A DNA stretch of 64,000 nt from Punctularia strigosozonata HHB-11173 SS5 (Eukaryota > Basidiomycota > Agaricomycetes > Corticiales > Punctulariaceae): contig NW_006767445.1 in the NCBI RefSeq assembly GCF_000264995.1, positions 66,851 through 130,850 on the forward strand. Reading direction: 5' to 3'. Positions 35,514-47,476 of this stretch are shown one piece after another (the stretch's first letter is position 1; each line of letters begins with the position of its first letter). Under the pieces are notes generated by a model. The model did not search any database, was not told where the DNA came from, and was given only the letters and a program-made list of their open reading frames with translations. Position numbers and translations under genes: made by a program.

Positions 35514-37097
35514 TCAGTACTCTGAAATCACAAGTCCGGGACGTCCAGCCGCTTGGGAAAGGCTGGCATATATTGTCGATTCCACATCTCTGTTGATGCT
35601 AAGCTGGAGCTCCGGTGCCGAGACACCATTTCTATCTGCAAGAACGGCCTTCAAGTCCGTCATCACCATTTCCGGGAGGTCCCGCCAGTGCAGATGAATC
35701 CGCATCCGTCTCAAATCCGGGAGCAGCCGCACCATATTCGACTCTGCTTGAGGAACCAACGTGGGCAGGATGACCTCGCACGTGAGCACTCCCACGAGCA
35801 GCAGCTCGGTCGCGTTCGTGCAATGTTCTAAGAGGTGTCTGGAGAACATCGCGTCGTCCTCCTTGAGCGACACATCGAGGCAGCCAACGGCGGCAAGGCG
35901 CATTGCGCCCAGGATCGGGTGGCCAGCGCTTCTCCAGGTGACTGGTACGGCTACTCGCAGTAAACAGGGGTGATCTTCGTCTGTGATTGAGTCCTTGTAC
36001 TCCTCGATCTGAGAAGGACCGCCGACCGAGATTGGGTCCGCGTGAAGCTCGATGACGAGCGAGCCGTCCAAGGGGCTAGTACCTTTTGTATATGCTAAGC
36101 AACGAACGGGCTCTTGGGCTGGATTTAGACCCTCGAGGAAGTCCTTTAATGGGGTAAGGTCGCATGAATCCCCAAAGAGCTCGATGGACACCGAAGTGGT
36201 TGGCGGAACCCGAGTAAAGGGTAGGTAGCTACAAAGACGGTTTGCCTCTTCGCGTATCTTCAAAGTCGTTAGGCTGCACAATTCGACGTCGACATCCGCA
36301 ATCATGTTTACGTCGTCCATCGGAGCAGTCCGCGCCTCCTGATACCACAGTTTCTCCATGACGAGGTTCTCCAGTGCGGGCGTTGCCCTTAGCGTCGCGA
36401 TAACGTCCCGAACCGACAAAGACGAGGATGAGATGCGCAGTGTCAAGCTTGTCAGGCTCCGTACGAGCCCTGGTTGACACAAGGCGCGCCATGGGAGATC
36501 TAGACCGCAGAGATGCAGGTTTCGCAGCCGCGGCGCATACAGACCAAGGAACGTGTCTGGGAGCGGTACCTTCCGTCCGTAGGATGTCCAGATAATCGTG
36601 CATTGGACAAGTGATGGGGCAGGCCGTGATAGGCGATCTACGTAATCCCCGATTTTGTTGGTCGAAGCGCGATGATACAACGTTTGAGTGCGGTCCATAT
36701 GATCAAGGGCAATGTTGATTGCGGCGTCCTCAACATGCTTGTCATTCTTCACGCAGAAGGTCAACGGGATCCTTTGTGACCGCTCCAAGAACATCGCGGT
36801 CAGTTCGTGTGTGTTCCGAGGTACATTCGACCAGAGCAAGGGACTGTCTACCGCGAGATAACGCCAGTATTGGCAAACGTGCGAGAAGTTGTGGCTGGAA
36901 GGAAACAGACGTTTGCCCTCCTCGGGCATGGACAGGCGGAATATTGATAGCAGGACATCCGGGGGGATTCGGGAGATCGGTGCCAGCTGATTGCGATGCC
37001 CGCGGAGGACCCGTACACGCTCGGCTAGGACAAATATCTCTTCCAACAAAGTATCGATGTCGCGATCTATGCTTTGACGTCTGTGGAAGGCCGACAT
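35514..37097 (-). CDS. F-box domain protein
   Basis: A single-exon gene of 527 residues from the ATG at 37097 (MSAFHRRQSIDRDIDTLLEE). After a coiled-coil-like start (VLAERVRVLRGHRNQL) comes the F-box: ISRIPPDVLLSIFRLSM, then FSHVCQYWRYLAVDSPLLWS (residues about 42-90). The rest shows leucine-rich-repeat-like spacing (LRNLHLCGLDLPW, LTSLTLRISSSSL, LENLVMEKLW, LRRMRIHLHW). Such large agaricomycete F-box/LRR-like families are thought to be SCF ubiquitin-ligase substrate receptors; the substrate is unknown. It ends PGLVISEY. Confidence 0.85.
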   Translation of the reverse strand: MSAFHRRQSIDRDIDTLLEEIFVLAERVRVLRGHRNQLAPISRIPPDVLLSIFRLSMPEEGKRLFPSSHNFSHVCQYWRYLAVDSPLLWSNVPRNTHELTAMFLERSQRIPLTFCVKNDKHVEDAAINIALDHMDRTQTLYHRASTNKIGDYVDRLSRPAPSLVQCTIIWTSYGRKVPLPDTFLGLYAPRLRNLHLCGLDLPWRALCQPGLVRSLTSLTLRISSSSLSVRDVIATLRATPALENLVMEKLWYQEARTAPMDDVNMIADVDVELCSLTTLKIREEANRLCSYLPFTRVPPTTSVSIELFGDSCDLTPLKDFLEGLNPAQEPVRCLAYTKGTSPLDGSLVIELHADPISVGGPSQIEEYKDSITDEDHPCLLRVAVPVTWRSAGHPILGAMRLAAVGCLDVSLKEDDAMFSRHLLEHCTNATELLLVGVLTCEVILPTLVPQAESNMVRLLPDLRRMRIHLHWRDLPEMVMTDLKAVLADRNGVSAPELQLSINRDVESTIYASLSQAAGRPGLVISEY

Positions 37098-38662
37098 GTC
37101 TAAGCATACACAGTAAAACTTCCAAGCTAGGAGAGGTCAGTGAAGTCATCAGGTTTTCGCCCTAAAGAGAGGACTCACGCGTTGGTGTGCGTGCAATCTA
37201 ACCGCGGTGCTTTGCCCGATGCACACGCGACTGGAGCACGGCAATAGAGATGGAAACTTGGATCTCAGGGTTTGGGGGAATTATCTAAGCAAGCAAGTCT
37301 CACACGGCTGTCCAGTCCTGGTCGACGGCGAAGGCGTGGAAAAGGGCAAATACGAGTCTGAAGTTTGAGCGCTTCCTATACCTATAGCTGCCTTCAAACT
37401 CTCGTCTCTCATCTTCGGAAACCGGGCACTATGCCTCGGCTACAACTATTGGACTTCAACCGACCGATTCTCGTTGTACCATAGTCACGCTATGACAAAC
37501 GCGTTGAGTTCAATTCGTTTCGGAGGACTCTCCAGGTTTGCCAATGGCCTAGGGGTTGAAAGATCCCGCGCTAGCATGCGAAGGACAAGAAGTAGTACGT
37601 ACATGCATTCAGCCAAGGTCGTGCCATGTTCGCACAGACTGGGTAACGGTCTTTCATACCCACTGCATTGCTGATGCACCTCCATTGCTCATGCAGTAAA
37701 CCGCTCGCTGCTGACGGTCCGACTCGGCTTGGGAGGTTGGCGTGATCCTACATTGGCACATGACATCGTGCCCGGGGCGCGACCACGATCTGTCCAAAGA
37801 CACATTACATAGCTCGCAGCATGAACAACGGAGGTCTCAGTACTGACACGGAGCAAGCAAGCCGACTTGGGAAGCACAGGAGGCCTCCGTTGTCGCCGGT
37901 GCGATGGAGGCCGAATCGTGAGTCGACCAGGTAAGCCAGCTGTACAGCCCGAAGCGGGATTTTCCCTTTTAGATCTCCGAAGGTGGCGGTCCGTACGACA
38001 GGTTTCCTACTCATCGAATGCCATCCCCGTACACATCGCACGCTGGTTGGTCTAGAGCGCATCGAAAATCTCTCTGTTCTTGCTGATTGAATTCATATCG
38101 CTCCCACTCCGGCTTATTTGTCTGCTCGTGGTCGCTTGCCATCTGACACGATACCACTGCATCGTCTCCTGGGAATCCGTCGTGCCCTGTTCCTGCCCAA
38201 GAGCAAGCATTCTATTCTTGTCTGTCCGTGAGGTGACACTGGCACTACACTTCACGGGATGGCCTAGTCTCTTCTGCACGTTTACAACAAACAGAACACT
38301 AGAGAGGGTGCAAAAATGCATTACCATGCACTCGCATCTGGGCGCTCACTCTCGTGGTCTGTGCTTTGCCAAGTCCCGTTAGGCAGGTCCATCCTCCCAT
38401 GCGTTCAGTATTCCCGTTCACGCGGAATTGCCGCTGATTCCGAGAGAAACGTTCTCCCGAACGCTACCGTGTTTGGCACTAGGCCGCTTCGGATGTGTCT
38501 GGCCGGAACACTGAACGTCCGTGCTACACTGGTCGAAGCGTGCGCAGCGGTAGACCCTCTGGAGTATAAAACACCAATGATGTTGCCCATCTCCCCAGGC
38601 ACTTCTTTGGTGACCGCTCGAGGCCTTTGTGCGTCACTCCTTCTTGAGGACTGCTCCCTGTT
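37098..38662. other. Divergent intergenic region, F-box gene and laccase 2
   Basis: 1.56 kb between outward-facing genes. No gene supported. The laccase 2 TATA box is at its right end. Confidence 0.4.
38565..38571 (+). promoter_or_regulatory. TATA box of laccase 2
   Basis: TATAAAA about 92 bp before the laccase 2 ATG at 38663. Confidence 0.55.
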
Positions 38663-41067
38663 ATGGCCCGCTTTCAATTGCGCGCGACATTGGTCGCATT
38701 GTCCATGTCACTGGGAACGTTGGCCGCGGTAGGCCCCGTTGCCACTCTGGACATCGTGAACGTCCAAATGGCGCCCGACGGCAACAGTGTCACCCGCGAG
38801 TAAGTCCTCTATTCGACTCTCGAACAGGCTGTCTGAGCATGTTTCGCCTCACCTAGCACTGTCGTTGCTGGTGTGAATGGTGTCGGCACTTTCCCCGGCC
38901 CACTGATCACAGGCAAGAAGGTAATTTGACGCCTTTTTGGTCTACGACTTGCTTACCGAACTACGTCAAAGGGTGACAACTTCCAGCTGACAGTGAACAA
39001 CCAGCTCTCGGATGTCGCAATGCTGAAGTCGACCTCCATTGTCAGCGATCCCCTCTTCGTTACGCCGTCGAATTCTGACGCCATTTCCAGCACTGGCACG
39101 GCTTCTTTCAGAAAGGCACCAACTGGGCTGATGGCCCCGCATTCGTGAATCAATGTCCAATTGCCACTGGGGACTCCTTTTTATACAACTTCAATGTGCC
39201 CGATCAAGCCGGAACGTTCTGGTATCATTCCCATCTCTCTACGCAGTACTGCGATGGTCTCCGTGGTGCATTTATTGGTAAGATACGACGCTGTGCTACT
39301 ATTCGAATAAAGTTTGAAGCTCACTCACGATGCAGTGTATGACCCGAATGATCCACATGCGAGCCTCTATGACGTGGATGATACTACTACTATCATCACT
39401 CTTGCTGACTGGTATCACGCTCTCGCACCGACTATCACTGGCCGCGCGTACGTTTGCGTCTTCTAGATGCTCAGACAATTGTTCTCATGATTCTTATAGG
39501 GTTTCTGATTCCACCCTCATCAATGGGCTGTGAGTAAACCAATCTCTCGCGTGCCACACTCAGAGCTTTTCCTGACTGTGTCTCGCAGTGGTCGGGTCTC
39601 TGGTGCCACTTCCGATCTCGCCGTGATATCAGTCGAGCAAGGCAAGCGCTACCGATTCAGACTGGTACGTTCCAAAACAGTGCTTTTCGAGACATGATCT
39701 CACCTACCCTTGCAGGTATCCATCAGTTGCGATCCTAACTACGTCTTTCAGATCGATGGACATAAATTCACCGTATGTATACTGTTATTTTTGATCCTTC
39801 ATATCTTACTGGCGTTGTAGGTTATTGAGGCCGACGGCGTCAACACACAACCTCTAGTAGTAGATTCCCTCCAGATCTTCGCTGGTACATTCCATCCTTG
39901 CTCTGACGATTTACCTTTACTCATTTACTTCCAGGCCAGCGATACTCCCTTGTAATGACGGCTGACCAGACGGTCGGAAATTACTGTAAGTTGCTACCAT
40001 GGCCAACATCTTGCGATCTCATCAATCAACGTCGTTAAGGGATCCGTGCAAACCCAAGCTTCTCTGCCACAATCGGGTTCACCGGCGGGACGAATAGCGC
40101 GATCCTCCGGTATGCAGGTGCGGATGAGGTTGAACCCACTACTTCTCAAGATACGTCTACGGCGCCTCTGGTCGAGACTTCCTTGGTGGTAAAGCCATAC
40201 ATACATTGAATTGGTTTCCTTGTTTGATACATCATCCAGCCGCTCGAGAACCCGGGCGTCGTTGGTCCTGCCAGTCAGCATTGCGTTGACTGTGCGGATG
40301 TCAACCATAACTTGAAACTTGGATTCGTGAGTGTGCGTCGATACATCGGAACATGCGTAGCTCACCACGTCTACTACAGATGGCACCGAACTTCACCATC
40401 AATAACGTGTCATTTATACCCCCCAACGTTCCGGTGTTGCTGCAGATCCTCAACGGCGCACAGGCCGCTTCCGACCTTATGCCAAAAGGTAGCATCATTG
40501 AGTTGCCTGCTGGTAAGACTGTCCAGATCTCCCTCCCTGTCGATACCACTTCTGCTCCAAGCGGGCCCCACCCTTTTCATCTGCACGGCGTGAGTGGCCA
40601 TTCTGTTTCTGCGTACCTTGAGCATCCCTGACATAATTTGTCAGCATAATTTTGATGTCATCCGTGCCGCCGGGCAAAGCGACTACAACTTCGACAATCC
40701 CCCTCGTCGCGATGTTGTCAGCACGGGCACCATAGGGGATAACGTTACTGTGAGAAAGTTTATCGGTGCCGTTGAACATTGAAGTCTCACACGAACTTCA
40801 GATACGGTTCTTCACGGACAACGCGGGGCCTTGGTTCCTCCACTGCCATATTGACTGGCACTTGGAGGCTGGTTTTGCTGTGGTGTTCGCGGAGGACATC
40901 GGCGACGTGGCTGCCCAGGATCCGGTTCCCGAAGCCTGGAGTGCCCTGTGCCCTAAATACAATTCGCTCACCCGTACGTCACAATCATCTTTGAAATTCG
41001 AGTCTCTGGCAACGAATCGGTATGCTCATGTCGTTCTGCAGCAACCCAGCTCGGCGGTATTCACTAG
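38663..41067 (+). CDS. Laccase 2 (multicopper oxidase)
   Basis: Starts [22 protein letters not shown] at 38663, a signal peptide close to that of laccase 1. Copper motifs: [15 protein letters not shown] (39092), [16 protein letters not shown] (39222), HPFHLHGH (40571, split by an intron) and [12 protein letters not shown] (40841), again with Phe at the axial position. The chain ends NSLTPTQLGGIH after a final intron (40976-41040), TAG 41065-41067. More than ten short introns, several with short exons between (for instance 39535, 39666, 39775, 39885). One donor (GTCAGC, after KSTSI) is unusual but the frame requires it. All ligands are present, so it is likely active: extracellular phenol oxidation. 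It is a paralogue of laccase 1, on the opposite strand 10 kb away. Confidence 0.93.
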
Positions 41068-41411
41068 TCCGGATTGTGCAGCGGTAGGATGGGTGTCCAG
41101 AGGTTCCGTGTCAATGTCCGTCAGACGAAGAACACTGGTGGAATTGTCTTTCTTTTCATTGGGAATGAACAGCAGTCTTGGGATGTCTGGTAATAACACG
41201 TATGAAAGAGCGTCGATAACGCAATTATCCTCCAATCGTTGCCATTCAGCCCTTCTGAACCTGATTACACAGAGATTCTGCGCGAAATATACTATATGCG
41301 CTCCTTTCAATATTTCATTCAATGATGTCGCTTATGACTATACATTGCCTACATAGTATACACGATCTCTCGTGATCAAACAAACATGCGAATTCCATAT
41401 GAGAACAGGAA
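41068..41411. other. Convergent spacer, laccase 2 and reductase A
   Basis: 343 bp of 3' sequence; no gene seen. Confidence 0.35.
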
Positions 41412-42951
41412 TCACCAACCCCTGGCCTTGAAGTCCGCGAGGCTGTCCCTGGTGGAGGCTTCGAGGCTCGTGTACTTAATTCCCAAAATACGATCTGCTT
41501 TCGACACGTCGTAGCGCACGGGGTACACGACGCCCGGAGCCTTGCCTGCGCCAGGTTTGCCCTTGGGGAGGTTATCGTACAGTGGCGGCGTGAGCGCGTT
41601 GGCGGCGTCGACTACAGGAACAGTAGGCTTTAGCAGCGATAACAGATTTCCAAGAGAGAGACGCGTACCCCAGTCTTGCCACTTGAAAGGCCCTTGAATG
41701 AGAAGATAAAATTACGTCAGATTCATAAATCACGCGGGCCTTGCAGAGGCGAGGATGAAGGACGCACCTGGAGTCACGATGAAACGCTCGCCGCCGGCGG
41801 CCTCCTTCTCGATCGCTAGCCGATGCGCCTCCGCAAGGTCGCGCACGTCTACCCAGGCATTTCCAAGTGTCGCCAGAGTCTCCGCGTCCTTCGTGCCCTT
41901 GACCACCGTATTGTACCAATCGAGCACGGAGGTGTTCAACGCGTCAGGCGACGACACTTCATGGATGACAGGCTGTCGGTGACATATGTGATCAGGCCCA
42001 TCGTCTAACTCATATCAATACGCTAGACGTACCCCAAAGACCTGAATTACTCTCTGTTAGCAACTGCGTGGGACCGATACTATGATGAATACTCACGTAT
42101 GGCGGGTTCAGAACCACGAGGTCCCAGGCCACGGATCCCTTGTGCTTGTTGTAAAGGTCCCAGGCGGCTGGAATTATTGATCCAATTGGCCTTCGCCTCT
42201 ACCACGAATACTAGCAGCTTACTTACCTTTCTCAGCGAGCACCTTCGATGCACAGTACTTGTGCAATGGAGCAGCGTTTCGTCCCTTCTCTTCGATCTCT
42301 CTGGGACTCGTCTCGTTGAAATCCTTCTCGGTATAGATTGTGGGCTGTGGCAGGAAGTTCTGGACGGAAGCGCAAGACGAAGTGACGACAATCCTTTTAA
42401 CGTCCTTCCTGGATTTGTGAAATGGCTCTCATTAATGAGCTGAGCGATATGAGCCGATGCGCCATCGTACCCGTATTTCAGAACGCTTTCGATCACAGAT
42501 GTGGTGCCCTTGATGGCTGGAATGAGGTATTCCTAGTAAGAGAGAGCATGAGTTCAAACCGTCTCGAAGACCCGGGGCACATGAAAACGCACATCTGGAT
42601 GATCACCCGCAAAGTGGAAGGGTGAAGCCGTGTGCTCAACAGCATCCACGCCCTGCACGGCGCTATCAAAGGCCCCCTCCTAAACGACGCGTTAGGATTA
42701 TCACAGGCGCGGATTTGCATCACGGAATGCGACGGGCATCGCACCTTGGTGATATCTTCCACTACAACAAATTCAAGCTTGCCCGCGTATTTGTCCGCGA
42801 ACAACTTCTTCAAGTGTGCTGACTTGGCTTCGGAGCGGACCGTCCCGCGGACAGTATAGCCGTGCTCGAGAAGGTTCTTGACGACCCAGACTGCGATGTA
42901 GCCATTCGCGCCAGTAACGAGGACTTTGCTTCCAGGGAGGACTGCGGGCAT
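41412..42951 (-). CDS. NAD(P)-dependent epimerase/reductase A (extended SDR, Gre2/DFR-like)
   Basis: Starts [20 protein letters not shown] at 42951; the glycine-rich TGANGYIA is the nucleotide-binding motif. Then [44 protein letters not shown] (42640), [29 protein letters not shown] (catalytic Ser region, 42390), [10 protein letters not shown] (YxxxK, 42240), [28 protein letters not shown] (41860), ending [11 protein letters not shown] at 41412. About 340 residues, cytosolic. By family it reduces aldehydes or ketones (cinnamyl/dihydroflavonol-type or methylglyoxal-type). The substrate is unknown; in wood-rot fungi aromatic aldehydes are a reasonable guess. A TATA box (TATAAAAC, 43003-43010) lies 52 bp upstream. 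Intron positions match those of reductase B. Confidence 0.88.
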
Positions 42952-44034
42952 GGTTGGGAACACGTTCAAAGTAGATGCAAGGGTTTGCGAGCAACCGGGA
43001 GAGTTTTATACGCGCAGCTGATTCATCGCGGAGCGTTGATAAGCAAGTTGCGGGGAACGCTTCCACGAAAGTGGGTCGAATGCTGAGTACCGGGAGGAGG
43101 CAGCCAGAGCGTGGGACATCGAGGAGCCAGAACGTATCGCGATTTTCTCAACTCGCGTCCGGTTTGTCAAGATGCGTTCCCTTGACCGATGTGGGCACTG
43201 GATTGGGGACCACCCACTTGATGGACGGCGATAGAGGCTTTCTATCGCGTCACGAGACTGCGATGCAACATCGATGGCACCCTGGGCAAAGTCACGGACA
43301 ATGTCAGCGTTTAAGACGCGCGACATACGAGGTGTCTCAGGCTGCGTACCGCGTGAGTAGTACTGTGTCATGTGTTCGGCATGAGGGTAGTAGTGTCAGT
43401 GGGAGTATTGCCATGACTCAGGGCAACTGTTGAGCAGGTTTTTTCAGAGCAACGAAGAAGTCAGATTGTATGCCGGTACAAGAGGGGTACAGATGTCCCC
43501 ACAAGAGGTACGAGGGGCGGCGTACATAGTCATGCAGTGCCCCTGGGGAAGATACCCAGGTGTGGGATTGACCGAAGCGACCCACGTCTGTTCCAATGTT
43601 CGAGGTTCAATGTTCAACGTTCAACATCCGTGTTGGCCCACGAGGATTCGTCTGCTTCACCTTTGCCTCGTACGCGTCGGGACGTCACGGTCGAGGGCTC
43701 TGGAAGGCGCGTGGCCACGCGGCGGGGGCGCCCCACGTGCAAGCGGCATCTCAACCCCAAATCGGCAAGATCGTTTCCCCATCTGGGTTGTCCATAGCTT
43801 GCCCCCAGCCCGGCGCGAGTTTTTCACCTTCAAGGTCGACAGCCTTGCATGATGTCGCATTTGCTCTGACGTCGGCCTGGAAGTATTGAAATCGTGCTTA
43901 TGAACCACTGTAATATGCGGCATCTCAATCGGTAAAGAACATATAGCGATCGTGCATTGTGCGGAATACTGTTCGCGTCGGACACGTACTATACTACATG
44001 CCTGTTTGATACCGAGAAGTACAAAGAGGTGGAC
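42952..44034. other. Spacer between tandem reductase genes
   Basis: 1.08 kb. It contains the promoter of reductase A (TATAAAAC on the - strand at 43003-43010) and the 3' end of reductase B. GC-rich open frames around 43500-43900 show no family motif. Confidence 0.4.
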
Positions 44035-45512
44035 TCACCAACCCTTGGCCTTCAAGTTCTCGAGCGTATCCCTAGTGCAATCTTCCATGCCTGTGTACTT
44101 GATTCCCAAGATACGACCAGCCTTCGACGTGTCATATCGAATCAGGTGCTCCACTTCCAGACCCTTTCCTGCTCCAGGTCGGCCCTTCGGCAGATTGTCG
44201 TAGATCGATGGTGTGATAGCATTTGCGGCGTCAACTGCACACAAAGAGAGCGACACGTGAGTGATGATAACACACATCGAGTTATGCGAACAACACGCAC
44301 CGAAGTCTTGCCATTTGAAAGGACTCGCTGTTACGAGGAAACGCTCTCCGCCTGAGGCGTCCTTCTCAATCGCAAGCCGGTGAGCGTCGGCGAGGTCCCG
44401 CACGTCGATCCAGGACCAGTGTCCCTGCAGGAGCGCGTCGGCATCCTTCGTGCCCTTTACCACGGCATTGTACCACTCCAGCATGGAGGTGTTCAGCGCG
44501 GAGGGTGACGAGACCTCATGTATGACAGGCTATAAGGTACACGGTCAGTCTTCTTGTGATATCAAACGCTACCTTGGTCAACGTACTCCAAGAACCTTGA
44601 TCGCTCACGGTCAGCTCTCTATTCAAGGAACACTCGGGAAATGACTCACATATGGCGGGTTGAGGACGACGAGATCCCAACCGACAGTCACCTTGTGTTT
44701 GTTGTACAAGTCCCAGGCCGCTACAGCGATGATTCTTGTCAACCGGTGTCAATCAAGCCGAAGATCGGGCCGAAAGACCGACCTTTTTCGGCGAGAACCT
44801 TCGACGCGCAATATATGTGCATGGGAGTTGCACCTCGTCCTTTCTCCTGGACCTCTTTCGGGCTTTCCTCGTTGAAGTCCTTCTCGGTGTATGTAACCTG
44901 GCCCGCGCCTGTGCTGAAATCCGTAACGGCTGCGACCGACGAAGTGACGACGATCCTCTTAACGTCCTTACTACATGAAACAGATCAACCAAGGTCCTCA
45001 AGACGAAGCTGCCGCAAGCCTATATGTAGGACGCACCCGTGTTTCAGGACGCTCTCGATGACAGACGTCGTACCCTTGATGGCAGGCAGCAGGAAGTCCT
45101 ATAGGAAGTAAGATCAGCGCCGTTGGGTACACTAAACGCGGAAGGCCGGTTTACATCTGGGTCATCAGACTTGAAGTGAAATGGCGACGCCGTGTGTTCA
45201 ACCGCGTCGATACCCTGGACAGCATTGTCGAATGCGCCTTCCTGTCATAAATGTCGCATGTAAGTACAACGAGCAAGAGAAAACGACAGGGTGCGGGTGC
45301 GCACCTTGGTGATGTCCTCGACGACGACGAACTCGACCTTGCCTCCGTATTTGTCTGCGAAGAGAGCCTTCAGATGAGCGGCCTTAGCCTCAGACCGGAC
45401 GGTCCCGCGGACGGAGTAGCCGTGATCGAGCAAGTTCTGGACGATCCAGACGGCGACGTAGCCGTTCGCGCCCGTCACGAGGACTTTACTGCCAGGATTG
45501 ACGGCGGGCATT
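44035..45512 (-). CDS. NAD(P)-dependent epimerase/reductase B, tandem paralogue of A
   Basis: Starts [20 protein letters not shown] at 45512, same motif order as reductase [29 protein letters not shown] (45230), [29 protein letters not shown] (44960), [19 protein letters not shown] (44790), [29 protein letters not shown] (44400), ending DTLENLKAKGW at 44035. The intron after VVVEDITK and the one between PFHF..DPD and the LLPAIKG exon sit at the same codons as in A, so the pair came from a tandem duplication. All catalytic residues (Ser, YxxxK) are kept in both copies. An AT-rich ATATATATG string at 45570-45580 may serve as the TATA element. Confidence 0.88.
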
Positions 45513-46358
45513 GGTAGCAATGCGTTCAAGCGGTTGCGGCAGGACACGCTTAGCGAGAGGACGGGATATCGATATATATGCACGCTCCTTCCCCGACAAA
45601 AGTTTATCACCAAGCTGGTGGATCGAGATGTATAAGGGCATGACAAGTTTTCACGACGGGGAACCGCAGAAGTGGGTCGAGCATCCACTAGTGAAGGGCG
45701 CCAATCCACAAGACTAGATGTTGAAAGTCTGTGCGTGAGACGAATGCGCTCTGCAGGGAGGAGACAGCACATCCCGGGAGCGCTTCAGCACACGGCGTCT
45801 GACAATGCGACTCATGGAAGAAGGCAGCGAGTTGGTTCCCAAGACCATAGCGGTTCTCTCTGAGGATAGGATGACGGAGATGCTACTGTCATTGGTAAGA
45901 TATGCAGGGCATGGTTCACCTTACGGTCCATGTAAAATGGCTGCGAGCGGGGCGTCAGCACACGAGACGCAGTGAACGGTAGACGCAGTGCTATGCGCAC
46001 TCAGTTGTATCACAGATTCGAGGTTCGAGTGCAGAAACTCCAAGAACGAAGTCCATTGGCAGCGGGGACCACTGGAATCGACAGCACTAAGGTTGTGACC
46101 GTCGGGATGAACGTTGGTCAGGAGGGATGCGCGCGGCGAGGTGACGATGACGCGTCGCGTGCACGTGAGAGGCGGTTTGAGTCCAGAAATGGAAGGAAAG
46201 GCGGCCCAAGTACCGAAACGGAAGGATTGCGTCCCAATCCAGAGAAGGCGCGCCCCGATCCCGTCGTCCCCAGTTGCAACAAGTTCAACGAATGGACATG
46301 TCCATATCATACAGTGAACGCAAGTGCATCATCGTTTCACAATGTTCAGCGAAACAAC
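45513..46358. other. Spacer between reductase B and F-box-like gene
   Basis: 846 bp with no supported gene. The left 100 bp holds the reductase B core promoter. Confidence 0.35.
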
Positions 46359-47390
46359 CTACGCAGACCTGATTAAGTACTCCTCTACAAGAGCGGCTGT
46401 CTCTCGCTCAGCCCGCTTCCATATATCTACCCCATCCTCGAACCCTTCTCTCCACTCCTTCACCGCGTTCTCCACAGCATTCTTGACCGGACCCGTGCGC
46501 ATCACAAACCACCGCCTGTCTCCGTGCTTCAAGCGCCTATCAATGACATGGGCCTCCGCGCGGTCCGTCTCCTTCTTCGGGTACCTAAGCGGCGGGTCCT
46601 CGCAGCTGAAGACGAGCACGAGCATCTCGAGTGAGCGAAGCGAGAGCAGGTCGGCTAAGGTGTGGTGCATTTCGAGGCCGGGAATGAGGTGCGGCACGGC
46701 GATGCGGGTGAGGTTGGGAATCAGCGGGAGGTCGAGCGTCCAGAGCACGCGCAGGGACATCACGCGCAAATGCGTCACGCGCGCGTACAGATCTCCCAGC
46801 CCGCGCACGCCGGCGGGGAAGAAACGGGGTTCGGCAAGGGAGGGCGGGAACAGCGTGAGCCGCAGCGGCGCCTCTTTGGGGACGATTGTGAGTTTGTCCG
46901 CGAGGAACTCGGAGAAGTGAGGGAGCCAGGCCTCGTGCAGGGCGAAGTCAGCGAGGTTGGGACAGACGCGGAGCGCGGCTTTGAGAAAGCTAAAGCGCGT
47001 TTGTCCGAGCCTAGATTCGGGAATACAGATTCCACGAACGTGGTTCGGTCTGCCCCACGGGACCGCGCCGGAGGGTCGCCGCCGTCGCGCGTCTTCGAGA
47101 ATCTCGGCGCGGAGGCTGCGGATGCGCACAGGGACCTTGGAATCGAGGACGATGTGCTCAAGCCGCAGGCGTGGCTCGGCGAGCTCGCGAACCCAGTGAG
47201 CAACGAGGCAAAGGGTAGCGCCCATATGCGGAGACGACACCGCCACGAAACTGAGGATGTGGACGAGGATCTCGGTGGGGAGAGTGATCGTCCGCGGGGA
47301 GCGGCGGAGGCCAAGCCAAGGGCATGGCCGGGGCCGTTCGCCGTCGGCGCGTTCTTTGCCTTTCGACCGAGTATGTGGGACCAGTGTCAT
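46359..47390 (-). CDS. F-box-like protein
   Basis: A single exon of 343 residues from the ATG at 47390 (MTLVPHTRSKGKERADGERP). An F-box-like start LPTEILVHILSFVAV (about residues 37-52) and LCLVAHWVRELAEPRL follow. The rest has leucine-rich segments (LADFALHEAWLPHFSEFL, VTHLRVMSLRVLWTLDLPLI, LADLLSLRSLEMLVLVF) and a charged C-terminal helix ending ETAALVEEYLIRSA. By family, a possible SCF substrate receptor. Shorter than the 35514 F-box protein and not a close copy. Confidence 0.7.
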   Translation of the reverse strand: MTLVPHTRSKGKERADGERPRPCPWLGLRRSPRTITLPTEILVHILSFVAVSSPHMGATLCLVAHWVRELAEPRLRLEHIVLDSKVPVRIRSLRAEILEDARRRRPSGAVPWGRPNHVRGICIPESRLGQTRFSFLKAALRVCPNLADFALHEAWLPHFSEFLADKLTIVPKEAPLRLTLFPPSLAEPRFFPAGVRGLGDLYARVTHLRVMSLRVLWTLDLPLIPNLTRIAVPHLIPGLEMHHTLADLLSLRSLEMLVLVFSCEDPPLRYPKKETDRAEAHVIDRRLKHGDRRWFVMRTGPVKNAVENAVKEWREGFEDGVDIWKRAERETAALVEEYLIRSA

Positions 47391-47476
47391 GGTAAGACCG
47401 ATTATGGACTGGGTCGAGAGAGAAGGTTCGCTATCGGGCTGCCGGGATGTACAGTTTGAGCTTCTTGAGACAACAG

